Positions 48,240 to 57,773 of a stretch of 64,000 bases of DNA are shown here, piece by piece. The first letter of the stretch is position 1. The number at the start of each line of letters is the position of its first letter. Source of the stretch: Serratia sp. PL17 (lineage in GTDB: Bacteria > Pseudomonadota > Gammaproteobacteria > Enterobacterales > Enterobacteriaceae). A program made the translations under genes and the position numbers. Under the pieces are notes generated by a model. It was not told where the DNA came from and did not search any database. It saw only the letters and a program-made list of their open reading frames with translations. The DNA lies in NCBI RefSeq assembly GCF_017832355.1, contig NZ_JAFIBY010000005.1:62001-126000 (forward strand), read 5' to 3'.

Positions 48240-51200
48240 GTGAGGCGACTGCCTGGGATTTTGTTAGCTACAGGCGCCAGTCTGATTGTCGTCGTGGCGT
48301 TGCTGATCAGCGGATTACGTTTGGCACTGCCTGAGCTGAACAACTACCGCCCTCAAATACTGGCAAAGGTCGAAAGCCTTTCCGGTGTGCCTGTGCAGGT
48401 CGATTTCATGCAGGGGAGCTGGGAAACCTTCGGCCCACAGCTTGAAATGCGCAACGTGCGGGCCACGTTGCCTAAAAGTAACCTGCATATTGAACGTGTT
48501 ACGCTGGCGCTAGACGTGTGGCAGTCACTGCTGCATTGGCGCTGGCAATTTCGCGATCTCACCTTTTACCAACTCCAGTTTGATCTGAACACCACACTGG
48601 GGGGGGACGCGCATCAGGGTAGCACCATCGAACCGGGGAAGATTACCGATCTGCTGTTGCATCAATTAGATCATTTCGACCTACGTGACAGCCGTCTCTC
48701 ATTCCTGACGCCCGCCGGTGCCCGTGCCGAATTCGAAGTCCCGCAGCTTACCTGGCTTAACAGCCGCGATCGCCACCGTGCCGAAGGGCAGATCAGCCTG
48801 TCGACGCTGAACGGACAGCACGGTGTGGTGCAGTTACGTATGGACCTGCGTGACAATCAGGGGTTATTGAATACCGGCACGGTCTATATGCAGGCCGATA
48901 ATATCGACATGAAGCCTTGGTTTACTCGCTGGTTGCGTGCAAATACCGGTCTGGAAAGCGCCGACTTTAGCCTGGCTGCCTGGCTACAGATCCAGAACGG
49001 CGAAATCGCCGGCGGTAATGCATTGCTGAAGCAAGGCGCGGCCAATTGGAGCGTGGGCGATCAGCAACACCGATTGGACGTGGACAACCTGGCGTTAACG
49101 CTCAGCCGCCAGGGCACGGGCTGGCAGGTGGATGCGCCACAGCTTAATTTGGCCACAGACGGTCAGGCTTGGCCGCAGGGCCGGCTTTCCACGTTGTGGC
49201 TCCCGGAAAACACCGAGTTTATGGGGCCGGGGCAGACTGAAGAACTGCGCGTACGTGCCACTAATATTCAGCTAGAACGGCTGGCGGCGCTGCTGCCGAC
49301 TTTCTCTTTCCTGAGTCCGGACGTGCTGGAACGTTGGAATGACCTGCAACCACAAGGCAAGCTAAACGCGCTGGCGTTAGATATTCCGCTGAAGCAGCCG
49401 GAAAAAACACGTTTCCAGGCCCGCTGGCAGGATGTCAGTTGGCAGCACTGGAAATTGCTGCCAGGGGTGAACCACTTTTCCGGCGCCCTGAGCGGTGGCG
49501 TAGAAAATGGTCGCCTGCAGCTTGGTCTCACCGACAGTACCTTGCCGTACGGTGATATGTTCCGTGCGCCATTGGAAGTGAGCAGCGCCACGGGGGCGCT
49601 GACCTGGCAGTACAATGACCAGGGGTGGACGCTGGCGAGCAAGGATTTGAATGTGAAAGCCAAATCACTGTGGGTAAAAGGTGATTTCCGCTATCAGCAG
49701 CCGGCAAAAGGGGACCCGTGGCTGAATATTCTGGCCGGTATCCGTTTGTATGACGGCGCAGACGCTTGGCGTTACTTCCCTGAACCCTTGATGGGCAAGC
49801 ATTTGGTCGATTACCTCAGTGGTGCCATCCAGGGCGGGCAGGTGGATAACGCCACCTTGATCTACAACGGCGATCCACAGCATTTCCCGTACCGCAAAAA
49901 CGAAGGCCAGTTTGAGGTGTTTGTCCCGCTACGCCATTCAACCTTCCAGTTCCAGCCGGATTGGCCGGCGCTGACCGATCTGGCTATCGATCTCGACTTT
50001 GCCAACGAAGGGTTGTGGATGAATGCGCCGCAGACTAAGTTGGGCAACGTCGACGGTAAGAATGTCACCGCAATTATTCCGGATTATCTGAAAGAACGCC
50101 TGTTCGTTGATGCCGATGTGGCGGGCCAGGGTGCGGAGATCCATAACTATTTCAAACAGACACCACTGCATGATTCACTGGGTGCCGCGCTGGATGAGCT
50201 GCAAATTGGCGGCAATGTCAGTGGGCGCTTACATCTTGATATTCCCTTGAACGGCGAGCTGGTCCGTGCCACAGGAGAGGTTGCGCTGAACAACAACTCA
50301 CTGTTGGTCAAGCCGATCGAGAGTGAACTGCAAAAGGTCAGCGGCAAGTTCCGTTTTGATAACGGTAACCTGAGCAGTGATACTTTGTCCGCCAACTGGT
50401 TCGGGCAGCCGGTTGCAGTAAACTTCAACACACAGGAAGGTAAAAGCGACTACAAGGTCAATGTGGGTCTGAATGCCGACTGGCAGCCGGGTAAATTCCC
50501 AGGCATTCCAAAGGAAGTGGCCGACACGCTGAGTGGCAGCGCGCCCTGGAAGGGCCAGGTTGCTATCGTCTTGCCTCATCAGGGGGCGGCCAGCTATGAC
50601 ATTGGCGTAGAGGCGGACCTTAAAAAAGTAAGTAGTCACTTACCTTCTCCGTTGGATAAATCCTCGGGTGAGCCATTACCATTAAGCGTAAAAGTGAAAG
50701 GCGGCTTGAATGGATTCATGCTGACCGGCAGCGCGGGTAAACAGAACCATTTTAATAGCGAGTGGACCTTTGCCAAAAAGCAGGTGACGTTGGCACGTGC
50801 CGCATGGCAAACCGCAGGCAGCGGAACTCCGCCACTGCCCGCGGGAAAATCGCTGACGCTTAACTTACCGGCGTTGGACGGTGAGAAATGGTTGGGGTTA
50901 ATGGCTCCGGCCCTGAAACAGGGTGGCAGTTCAGGCCAGGTAGGCGGTTTCAACTTCCCGACCACCGTGGCGCTGAAAACACCACAATTGCTGTTGGGGG
51001 GTCAGGCTTGGCACAAGCTGACGCTTTCTGCCGAGAAACAGCTGGGGGGGACGCTGATCAGCGCCAAGGGCGATGAAGTTGATGGTAGCCTGCGGGTAAC
51101 TGAACGCGGGCCATGGCGCGCTGACATAAATTATCTCTATTACAATCCGCAGTTTGATGCTGCAAAGGGCACTTCGACTGCGGCAACGAACCCATTGGCG

Positions 51201-52055
51201 ACGGTGGATAAAGTGTCTTTCCGGGACTGGCCTTCGCTGATGTTGCGCTGCAAGTCGTGCTGGGTCATGGGGCAAAATCTTGGCAAGGTCGAGGCGGATC
51301 TGGCCAATCAGGGCGATACTCTCCTGCTTACGCATGGTTTGATCGATACCGGTAAAGGGCGTATGACCGCCAGCGGCCTGTGGAAGCAAAATGCGCAGGA
51401 AGAGCGCAGCTCATTGAAAGGCAAATTGCTGGGCGGCAAGATTGACGAAACCACCTCTTTCTTTGGGATAACTACCCCACTGAAAGGCTCGCCTTATGAC
51501 ATCGATTTTGATCTGTATTGGCATGGGCAGCCGTGGAAGCCACAGATGAATACGCTCAGCGGCGCGTTGAAGGTCAACATGGGCAAGGGTGAGATCGAGA
51601 GTATGGGCGGTGGACGCGCTGGGCAACTCTTGCGTTTGGTGAGCTTCGATGCCTTGCTACGTAAGCTACAGTTCGATTTCAGTGATACCTTTGGTAAAGG
51701 CTTCTACTTTGATTCCATCCGCAGCACGGCATGGCTGAAAGATGGCATAATGCATACCGATAACCTGTTGGTTGACGGACTGGCGGCGGATATCGCCATG
51801 AGTGGGCAGATTGATCTGGCACGCCGACGGATTGATATGGAAGCGGTAGTCGCGCCGGCCATTTCGGCCACCGTTGGCGTCGCTACGGCTTTCGTGATTA
51901 ACCCGATTGTCGGTGCGGCGGTGTTTGCCGCATCTCAGGTGCTGGGGCCGCTGTGGAGCAAGATTTCATTGATTCGCTACCATATCAGCGGCGATCTGGA
52001 TCAGCCGAAGATCAACGAGGTTCTGCGTAAGCCAAAGGAGGATAAGGCGCCATGA
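48240..52055 (+). CDS. yhdP: AsmA-like envelope protein YhdP
   Basis: Very large inner-membrane-anchored, mostly periplasmic protein that bridges the envelope and, with TamB and YdbH, moves phospholipids to the outer membrane. GTG 48240 (AAGGAG upstream) gives 1271 residues (E. coli 1266) starting MRRLPGILLATGASLIVV. One N-terminal transmembrane segment (about 5-27) is followed by a long beta-rich repeat region. Conserved stretches include LALDVWQSLLHWRWQFRDLTF and FDATGT-like ends such as VVAPAISATVGVATAFVINPIVGAAVF (C-terminal). The nitrilase-family gene overlaps its last 4 bases. Confidence 0.95.
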   Translation: MRRLPGILLATGASLIVVVALLISGLRLALPELNNYRPQILAKVESLSGVPVQVDFMQGSWETFGPQLEMRNVRATLPKSNLHIERVTLALDVWQSLLHWRWQFRDLTFYQLQFDLNTTLGGDAHQGSTIEPGKITDLLLHQLDHFDLRDSRLSFLTPAGARAEFEVPQLTWLNSRDRHRAEGQISLSTLNGQHGVVQLRMDLRDNQGLLNTGTVYMQADNIDMKPWFTRWLRANTGLESADFSLAAWLQIQNGEIAGGNALLKQGAANWSVGDQQHRLDVDNLALTLSRQGTGWQVDAPQLNLATDGQAWPQGRLSTLWLPENTEFMGPGQTEELRVRATNIQLERLAALLPTFSFLSPDVLERWNDLQPQGKLNALALDIPLKQPEKTRFQARWQDVSWQHWKLLPGVNHFSGALSGGVENGRLQLGLTDSTLPYGDMFRAPLEVSSATGALTWQYNDQGWTLASKDLNVKAKSLWVKGDFRYQQPAKGDPWLNILAGIRLYDGADAWRYFPEPLMGKHLVDYLSGAIQGGQVDNATLIYNGDPQHFPYRKNEGQFEVFVPLRHSTFQFQPDWPALTDLAIDLDFANEGLWMNAPQTKLGNVDGKNVTAIIPDYLKERLFVDADVAGQGAEIHNYFKQTPLHDSLGAALDELQIGGNVSGRLHLDIPLNGELVRATGEVALNNNSLLVKPIESELQKVSGKFRFDNGNLSSDTLSANWFGQPVAVNFNTQEGKSDYKVNVGLNADWQPGKFPGIPKEVADTLSGSAPWKGQVAIVLPHQGAASYDIGVEADLKKVSSHLPSPLDKSSGEPLPLSVKVKGGLNGFMLTGSAGKQNHFNSEWTFAKKQVTLARAAWQTAGSGTPPLPAGKSLTLNLPALDGEKWLGLMAPALKQGGSSGQVGGFNFPTTVALKTPQLLLGGQAWHKLTLSAEKQLGGTLISAKGDEVDGSLRVTERGPWRADINYLYYNPQFDAAKGTSTAATNPLATVDKVSFRDWPSLMLRCKSCWVMGQNLGKVEADLANQGDTLLLTHGLIDTGKGRMTASGLWKQNAQEERSSLKGKLLGGKIDETTSFFGITTPLKGSPYDIDFDLYWHGQPWKPQMNTLSGALKVNMGKGEIESMGGGRAGQLLRLVSFDALLRKLQFDFSDTFGKGFYFDSIRSTAWLKDGIMHTDNLLVDGLAADIAMSGQIDLARRRIDMEAVVAPAISATVGVATAFVINPIVGAAVFAASQVLGPLWSKISLIRYHISGDLDQPKINEVLRKPKEDKAP

Positions 52056-52912
52056 GAAATGCTAACGTTGCGTTGTTACAGTTGTGCAGTGGCGATAAGG
52101 TACGTGACAACCTGGCCCAGATTGAACAGCAGATTAAGCAACTCAATGCCGGGGTGAAGCTGGTCATGACGCCAGAGAACGCGTTGTTGTTCGCCAACTC
52201 TGCCGCTTATCGTGAGCATGCAGAGCATCAGGGTGACGGGCCGTTGCAGAATGCGGTGCGCGAGATGGCGCGGCGTTATGGCGTCTGGTTGCTGGTCGGT
52301 TCCATGCCGTTGATCAGCCGCGAGAACCCCGCGTTTATCACTACCAGCAGCCTGTTGTTTGATGACCAGGGTGAAATTCGTGCTCGTTACGACAAGCTGC
52401 ATATGTTTGACGTGGACATCAAGGATACTCATGGTCACTATCGGGAATCAGACACTTACCAACATGGCCAACAGCTAACGGTCGTCGATACCCCAGTCGG
52501 GCGTTTAGGGATGACCATATGCTACGATTTGCGCTTCCCTGAACTGTATCAGGCGTTGCGAGCCCAGGGCGCTGAACTGATTTCGGTTCCTGCTGCCTTT
52601 ACCCGCGTGACGGGCGAAGCGCATTGGGAAATCCTGCTGCGCGCAAGAGCGATTGAAAACCAGTGTGTGATCCTGGCACCGGCACAGGTTGGCAGCCATG
52701 GGCCGACGCGTCGCACCTGGGGCCACTCGATGGCCGTAGACGGTTGGGGCAAAGTGCTGGCCGAAAACCCGGATGCCGTATCGGCATTGAAGGTGCGGGT
52801 CGACATTACCGGGCTCAAAACCATTCGCGAACAGATGCCGGTATTGCAACACAACAGATTCCAGACGTCGCTAACCGCGCCGTTTGAAAAAAACTCCTCC
52901 ATTAAAGAGTAA
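52052..52912 (+). CDS. Nitrilase-superfamily amidase (deaminated-glutathione amidase type)
   Basis: 286 residues with the Glu-Lys-Cys triad of the superfamily: Glu42 in MTPENALL, Lys115 in [10 protein letters not shown], Cys157 in [12 protein letters not shown]. The sequence around the triad is of the Nit1/YbeM type, which repairs deaminated glutathione formed by side reactions of transaminases. ATG overlaps the yhdP stop (ATGA). The tldD start lies 7 bp after its stop. In E. coli yhdP and tldD are adjacent, so this gene is an addition in the lineage. The physiological substrate is inferred from the family. Confidence 0.88.
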   Translation: MRNANVALLQLCSGDKVRDNLAQIEQQIKQLNAGVKLVMTPENALLFANSAAYREHAEHQGDGPLQNAVREMARRYGVWLLVGSMPLISRENPAFITTSSLLFDDQGEIRARYDKLHMFDVDIKDTHGHYRESDTYQHGQQLTVVDTPVGRLGMTICYDLRFPELYQALRAQGAELISVPAAFTRVTGEAHWEILLRARAIENQCVILAPAQVGSHGPTRRTWGHSMAVDGWGKVLAENPDAVSALKVRVDITGLKTIREQMPVLQHNRFQTSLTAPFEKNSSIKE

Positions 52913-52919
52913 AAAAATT

Positions 52920-54365
52920 ATGAGCCTGACGTTTGTCAGTGAGCAGTTACTTGCTGCCAATAAGCTGAGCCACCAGGACCTGTTTTCCGTCTTGGGGCAA
53001 CTGGCCGAACGCCGCCTCGACTATGCCGACCTCTATTTCCAGTCCAGCTACCACGAAGCCTGGGTAATTGAAGACGGCATTATCAAGGATGGCTCTTACA
53101 ATATTGATCAAGGGGTCGGGGTACGCGCCGTCAGCGGCGAGAAAACCGGCTTTGCCTATGCCGATCAAATTACCCTGAACGCATTACAGCAAAGTGCTCA
53201 GGCAGCGCGCAGCATCGTACGTGACGCAGGTAACGGCAAGGTGCATACCTTGGGCGAAATCAGTCATAACGTCCTGTATCCAGTGCTCGATCCGCTGCAA
53301 AGCCTGCCGCGTGAAGAGAAAATTGCCCTGCTGCATCGCGTCGACAAGGTCGCCCGTGCCACCGACAAACGGGTACAGGAAGTGAGCGCCAGCATTACCG
53401 GCGTGTACGAGCAGATCCTGGTTGCGGCAACCGACGGGACGCTGGCGGCGGATGTTCGCCCATTAGTCCGTTTATCTGTCAGCGTGCTGGTGGAAGAAGA
53501 CGGTAAGCGTGAACGCGGTTCCAGTGGCGGCGGCGGCCGTTTCGGTTACGACTATTTCCTGGAGATGGCCGAGGGCGAAGTCCGCGCTGATGCTTACGCC
53601 AAAGAGGCGGTGCGCATGGCGTTGATTAACCTTTCTGCCGTAGCGGCGCCAGCCGGCAATATGCCGGTGGTGCTGGGTGCTGGCTGGCCGGGCGTGTTGC
53701 TGCATGAAGCGGTAGGTCACGGCCTGGAAGGTGACTTCAACCGCCGCGGTACGTCGGTGTTCAGCGGTCAGATGGGGCAATTGGTGGCTTCTGAACTTTG
53801 TACGGTAGTGGATGATGGTACCCTGCAAGGTCGCCGAGGTTCTCTGGCGATCGATGACGAAGGCGTGCCGGGCCAGTACAACGTGCTGATCGAGAACGGC
53901 ATCCTGAAAGGCTACATGCAGGACAAACTTAACGCTCGCTTGATGGGCGTTGCGCCGACGGGCAACGGTCGTCGTGAGTCTTACGCGCATCTGCCAATGC
54001 CGCGCATGACCAACACCTATATGTTGGCGGGCAAGTCCACGCCGGAAGAGATCATCGCCAGCGTTGAATACGGCCTGTATGCGCCTAACTTTGGCGGCGG
54101 TCAGGTAGATATCACCTCCGGCAAATTTGTTTTCTCCACCACCGAGGCCTATTTGATCGAAAAAGGCCGCATTACCAAACCGGTGAAGGGGGCGACGTTG
54201 ATTGGCTCAGGGATTGAGGCGATGCAGCAGATATCGATGGTCGGCAACGATCTGGCGCTGGATAAAGGCGTGGGCGTTTGCGGCAAAGAAGGGCAAAGCC
54301 TGCCAGTGGGCGTCGGTCAACCGACCCTGAAGCTGGATACCCTGACCGTTGGTGGTACCGCGTAA
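52920..54365 (+). CDS. tldD: Metalloprotease subunit TldD
   Basis: Large subunit of the TldD/TldE metallopeptidase that cleaves unstructured peptides, including processing of microcin B17 and degradation of CcdA in E. coli. ATG 52920 gives 481 residues (E. coli 481) starting [17 protein letters not shown]; the 52884 frame start has no support. The zinc motif [18 protein letters not shown] (HExxxH, about 262-279) lies in the core; [17 protein letters not shown] and [19 protein letters not shown] are conserved. Its partner pmbA (tldE) is 8 kb downstream. Confidence 0.97.
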   Translation: MSLTFVSEQLLAANKLSHQDLFSVLGQLAERRLDYADLYFQSSYHEAWVIEDGIIKDGSYNIDQGVGVRAVSGEKTGFAYADQITLNALQQSAQAARSIVRDAGNGKVHTLGEISHNVLYPVLDPLQSLPREEKIALLHRVDKVARATDKRVQEVSASITGVYEQILVAATDGTLAADVRPLVRLSVSVLVEEDGKRERGSSGGGGRFGYDYFLEMAEGEVRADAYAKEAVRMALINLSAVAAPAGNMPVVLGAGWPGVLLHEAVGHGLEGDFNRRGTSVFSGQMGQLVASELCTVVDDGTLQGRRGSLAIDDEGVPGQYNVLIENGILKGYMQDKLNARLMGVAPTGNGRRESYAHLPMPRMTNTYMLAGKSTPEEIIASVEYGLYAPNFGGGQVDITSGKFVFSTTEAYLIEKGRITKPVKGATLIGSGIEAMQQISMVGNDLALDKGVGVCGKEGQSLPVGVGQPTLKLDTLTVGGTA

Positions 54366-54374
54366 TTTTTTTTC

Positions 54375-54397
54375 CAGGGGCCGATTTACGGCCCCTG
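54375..54397. terminator. Hairpin between convergent tldD and nucleoside hydrolase
   Basis: CAGGGGCCG (54375-54383) / CGGCCCCTG (54389-54397), a 9-bp GC-rich stem between convergent genes without a T tract. Confidence 0.45.
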
Positions 54398-54439
54398 TCA
54401 GCTTTCGTTTTGCGGCTCGCGTTGTATTTAAGCCCTGGT

Positions 54440-55384
54440 TTAAACCTTCACTTCCCCAATCCTTTCCAATGCGTCCACCACCAAATCCCAGAATTTTTCC
54501 TGATCCAGCGTCACGGCTACCTGAGTATGGCAATCAGGCGGCGGCGGGGCGCGGAAGTCGGCCACCGTCATACCCAGCGTCAGGGTACCGGTTAACTCAA
54601 TATCTACCGGCACTTTACGCACCGTCATGACTTCAGGGTCGATGACATAGGCCACCGCGCAAGGATCGTGTACCGGTGGGGCGCTAAAGCCCTGCGCTTG
54701 CTGATACATCTTGCCAAAGAACTCGAGCAGCTCGCCAACAAACCTGGCTGGCCCTGTGTGGATGGCGGCGATGCGTGCGCACACCTCCGGCGTGGCAAGC
54801 GCCTGGTGGGTCAGATCCAGCCCAACCATCGTCAGCGGCCATTTTTCATTGAACACGATGTGCGCGGCTTCCGGATCAATCTTGATATTAAATTCTGCCA
54901 CCGCGCTCCAGTTGCCCACGTGGTAGCCACCGCCCATCAACACCACTTCTTTAACACGTTCCGCAATACGGGGTTCTTTACGCACCGCCATGGCGATATT
55001 GGTCAGACCGCCGGTCGGGACAAGCGTCACACTGCCTGGCGGGCGGGCCATGATGGTATTGATGATCAGATCGACTGCATGGCAGGGTTCCAGTGCCAAT
55101 GTTGGCACTGGCAACACGGGGCCATCCAGGCCGGACTCGCCATGGATATCGGGTGCGACTTCGATCTGGCGCACTAGCGGGCGCGGACAGCCGGCGGCAA
55201 AGGGGACACCGGTAATATTGGCGATGCGCGCGACGGCCAGCGCATTACGGGTGACCTTATCCAGTGTTTGATTACCGACCACGGTGGTCACAGCCAACAG
55301 ATCAATCTGCGGGTTACCCCAGGCCAGCAGCATGGCGATCGCATCGTCATGCCCCGGATCGCAGTCCAGTATGATTTTTTTCAT
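54440..55384 (-). CDS. Nucleoside hydrolase (RihA/RihB-like)
   Basis: Calcium-dependent N-ribohydrolase that splits nucleosides into base and ribose; cytosolic salvage. ATG 55384 (AGGA upstream) gives 314 residues starting MKKIILDCDPGHDDAIA. The DxDxxxDD calcium motif CDPGHDD is at 8-14. IHGESGLDGPVLP, VGLDLTHQALATPEV and VHDPCAVAYVIDPE complete the site. Sequence lies between E. coli RihA and RihB (pyrimidine-preferring); the exact substrate is not resolved. It is on its own, convergent with tldD and divergent from the zinc-ribbon gene. Confidence 0.88.
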   Translation of the reverse strand: MKKIILDCDPGHDDAIAMLLAWGNPQIDLLAVTTVVGNQTLDKVTRNALAVARIANITGVPFAAGCPRPLVRQIEVAPDIHGESGLDGPVLPVPTLALEPCHAVDLIINTIMARPPGSVTLVPTGGLTNIAMAVRKEPRIAERVKEVVLMGGGYHVGNWSAVAEFNIKIDPEAAHIVFNEKWPLTMVGLDLTHQALATPEVCARIAAIHTGPARFVGELLEFFGKMYQQAQGFSAPPVHDPCAVAYVIDPEVMTVRKVPVDIELTGTLTLGMTVADFRAPPPPDCHTQVAVTLDQEKFWDLVVDALERIGEVKV

Positions 55385-55593
55385 TTTTATTCCTGATGCA
55401 GGGAGAGGTTCCCGCAGCATAGCGCACCGACGGCAGGCCAGGTAATGACCGATAATGCTTTTTGTTAACTACATCAAAGCGTTGCTGATTCAGTGATGTA
55501 ATTAAACGTAAATCCGCCTTCATTGCTCTTTACCCTGGAGTTTACTCTAGGGTTTAAGGTGAAACCTGGCGTAACGCAGAGAGGAGAAGCGTG

Positions 55594-55881
55594 ATGAGCA
55601 TGTTGAAAAGGCTCTTGGGGCAAGGCGGTTTCGGTGGTGGTCATCAAGGTTCTGGCCATAGGCGTGGGCATCATGGCAACCGTTATAATCAGTATGGCGA
55701 TCAGGGGCCGCAATGCCTGCAATGTCAGGCGCCTAACAAGCCCGGTGCGCGTTATTGCCACCGTTGCGGGCAGCCTTTTGAAACGCCCACAGCACAATGC
55801 AGCGGGTGTTCCGCACCTCTGCCGGCAGGCAGCCGTTTTTGCCAGCAATGTGGCAAGGCGGCTAGCGGAGGGCAGCCATGA
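55594..55881 (+). CDS. Double zinc-ribbon protein
   Basis: 95 residues with two zinc ribbons: CLQC...CHRCG (about 41-59) and CSGC...CQQCG (about 70-88), eight cysteines in CxxC pairs. The N-terminal 40 residues are rich in Gly, His, Arg and Gln and look disordered. ATG 55594 with GGAG upstream was chosen over GTG 55591. The fold recurs in zinc-binding adaptors and in membrane-associated stress proteins; no specific function is recognised. The next gene overlaps by 4 bases, so they form a pair. Confidence 0.8.
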   Translation: MSMLKRLLGQGGFGGGHQGSGHRRGHHGNRYNQYGDQGPQCLQCQAPNKPGARYCHRCGQPFETPTAQCSGCSAPLPAGSRFCQQCGKAASGGQP

Positions 55882-56255
55882 CGAAACGCGGAGGGAGTGC
55901 CATAGTGCTGTTGGTTGCCATGGCGTTATGGACGCTGTTGGCGTGGGGGGCTTCCGGTATCTTGGGCTGGCTGCCTGCACTGACGGGGCTGGCGCAGAGC
56001 GGGGCGGCCCAGTTAACGCCACCGCTTACCGGTTTGCTCAGCCTGGTACCGCAGACGCTGTTGGATACCGGGTTGCCCTTGTTGCAGCAGCTGGCGAGCG
56101 GGTTGGCAGGTTCTTTCCCGCGCCTGCTCACCTGGGCGGGATATGCCGTCTGGTTAATCTGGGGTCTGGGCATGCTGGTATTACTGGTACTGGGTGCCTG
56201 GGCTCGTCGTGTTCTGCTCAACGATAGCCCTGATAGACCTCACCCACGCGCTTAA
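55878..56255 (+). CDS. Small membrane protein paired with the zinc-ribbon gene
   Basis: 125 residues with an N-terminal hydrophobic segment (about 8-32), a middle amphipathic stretch and a C-terminal transmembrane segment (about 84-110). It ends in a charged tail (RRVLLNDSPDRPHPRA). No family recognised. The ATG overlaps the stop of the zinc-ribbon gene (ATGA), implying coupling. Its last 38 bases overlap the end of the convergent aaeR gene. A two-helix protein with a zinc-ribbon partner might form a membrane complex, but that is speculation. Confidence 0.7.
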   Translation: MTKRGGSAIVLLVAMALWTLLAWGASGILGWLPALTGLAQSGAAQLTPPLTGLLSLVPQTLLDTGLPLLQQLASGLAGSFPRLLTWAGYAVWLIWGLGMLVLLVLGAWARRVLLNDSPDRPHPRA

Positions 56256-57129
56256 AGTAGTCGGTCAGGTAGTTGATGCACACCTGTACTTTGAGCGGCA
56301 GCTTATCTTTCTCGGTGTACACGGCGTACACCGGGCGAGGATCCGAATGATAACTTTTGAAAAGGATCTCGATCTCGCCGCGTTTGATCTCTTCGATCAC
56401 CCACATCAGCGGTGCATAGGCAATGCCTGCCCCGGCTTTTAACCAGCGGATCATGGTCTGTGAATCATTGGTGACGAAACGCCCCTGCGGTGCAATACGT
56501 GTACTGATGCCTTCCGGTGCGATCAGTTCGAATTCACTATCCGGACGCACGCTGTATTCCAACCAGGAAAAATTGACCATGTCGCTCGGTTTTTGTGGTG
56601 TACCGTACTGGCTGAGATAGCTTTTGGCGGCACACACCACCATTGGCATTGAACCCAGTCGTTTGGAAAACAAGCTAGAGTCCTGCAGCGCACCCGTGCG
56701 AATCACCACGTCCAATCCATCAGCGATCAAATCCGGTGCCGGAATGCCGGTCACCAGGTTCACGGTCAGACCGGGATACTCTTTCAGCATATCGGCGGTC
56801 ATGGTAGCCAACACGTTTTGCGCCATGGTGGATGAGCTGCCAATTCGTAGCGTGCCGGTCGGCGTATTGTTAAAGGCGTACAGCTGTTCGTGCACTTCGC
56901 TGACTTCCAGCAACATGCGACGACACCCCTGATAGTAAATTTTTCCGGCTTCCGTCAGGCCAATACTGCGCGTGCTGCGATTAAGCAGCTTAACCTGTAG
57001 CTCATTTTCCAGTTTGGAGACGGTCTGGCTGATAGATGAAACGCTCATATCAAGCTGACGTGCAGCCGCCGTAAACGACCCGCATTCAACCACTTTGGCG
57101 AATACCGACATCCGTTTTAGTCTTTCCAT
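56218..57129 (-). CDS. aaeR: LysR regulator AaeR
   Basis: Controls the aaeXAB efflux genes in response to aromatic carboxylic acids such as p-hydroxybenzoate. 303 residues (E. coli 309). The HTH is at about 15-60 (SFTAAARQLDMSVSSISQTVSKLENELQVKLLNRSTRSI), then an effector domain. It is divergent from aaeX. In this genome an ERIC repeat sits between its promoter region and aaeX. The 3' end overlaps the membrane protein gene. A CRP-like site lies just before its start. Confidence 0.94.
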   Translation of the reverse strand: MERLKRMSVFAKVVECGSFTAAARQLDMSVSSISQTVSKLENELQVKLLNRSTRSIGLTEAGKIYYQGCRRMLLEVSEVHEQLYAFNNTPTGTLRIGSSSTMAQNVLATMTADMLKEYPGLTVNLVTGIPAPDLIADGLDVVIRTGALQDSSLFSKRLGSMPMVVCAAKSYLSQYGTPQKPSDMVNFSWLEYSVRPDSEFELIAPEGISTRIAPQGRFVTNDSQTMIRWLKAGAGIAYAPLMWVIEEIKRGEIEILFKSYHSDPRPVYAVYTEKDKLPLKVQVCINYLTDYFKRVGEVYQGYR

Positions 57130-57147
57130 TATTCACTCTGGCTTAAA

Positions 57148-57163
57148 AGTGATTTAGATCACA
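57148..57163. promoter_or_regulatory. CRP-like site upstream of aaeR
   Basis: AGTGATTTAGATCACA matches TGTGA-N6-TCACA at 9 of 10 defined bases. Only 18 bp before the aaeR start, so if functional it may repress aaeR or act on the divergent promoter. Confidence 0.5.
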
Positions 57164-57395
57164 GATTGTTGATGAGTTGATAGTAAGCAAGCTAATATAA
57201 CGTAGTCGGGTGGAAAGACCTTACCAACGCGTGAGTGTGATCGGCAGCGTCATTGGGGCCGAACCCTCAGGTATCCTCGCAATTCCTATCGCGGATGTAC
57301 GTTCCAGAGTTTACTCTTTTTTCAGGTTCCTGACCTGTCTGGGCCGGAATTTGTGGTGCGCGCACGCTAAAATGTAAAGAGAATGTGAATGGGAA

Positions 57396-57522
57396 TATAC
57401 CCTATAGCTTTCAAGTTGCAGCCAGGCGCCCAACTTGCTCATCCTCAGGTGCTTACTTTAGTAAGTCACTGGGGTGATAGCGTGCAGGTAACAACGCTGC
57501 AACTTGAAAGATGACGGGTATA
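57396..57522. repeat. ERIC element (127 bp)
   Basis: Begins tataccc and ends gggtata, with terminal arms that pair as an imperfect palindrome (CTTTCAAGTTGCAG / CTGCAACTTGAAAG). It contains AGTAAGTCACTGGGGTGA, close to the ERIC2 primer motif. The length is exactly the 127 bp of ERIC (intergenic repeat unit). It lies 40 bp before aaeX. Confidence 0.9.
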
Positions 57523-57562
57523 AAGGTTAATGCCCGGTGCAGTGAGTAATAAGGAAAAATTG

Positions 57563-57766
57563 ATGAGTTTGCTTCCGGTTATGGTCATTTTCGGACTGTC
57601 GTTTCCCCCGGTCTTTTTTGAGTTGCTGGTTTCGCTAGCGCTGTTTTTTTTGCTGCGCCGGTTGCTGCAGCCCACCGGGATTTACGATTTTGTCTGGCAT
57701 CCAGCGTTGTTTAATACCGCGCTGTATTGCTGTTTGTTCTATCTGATTTCATGTCTTTTCGTTTGA
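57563..57766 (+). CDS. aaeX: AaeX, small membrane protein of the aromatic acid efflux operon
   Basis: 67 residues, as in E. coli, with two transmembrane helices and the conserved [22 protein letters not shown] and [21 protein letters not shown] sequences. ATG 57563 with AAGGA upstream matches the E. coli protein start MSL.PV; a frame from 57530 is longer without support. First gene of the aaeXAB operon, 7 bp before aaeA. Role unknown but always linked to the pump. Confidence 0.95.
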   Translation: MSLLPVMVIFGLSFPPVFFELLVSLALFFLLRRLLQPTGIYDFVWHPALFNTALYCCLFYLISCLFV

Positions 57767-57773
57767 GGTCGCT

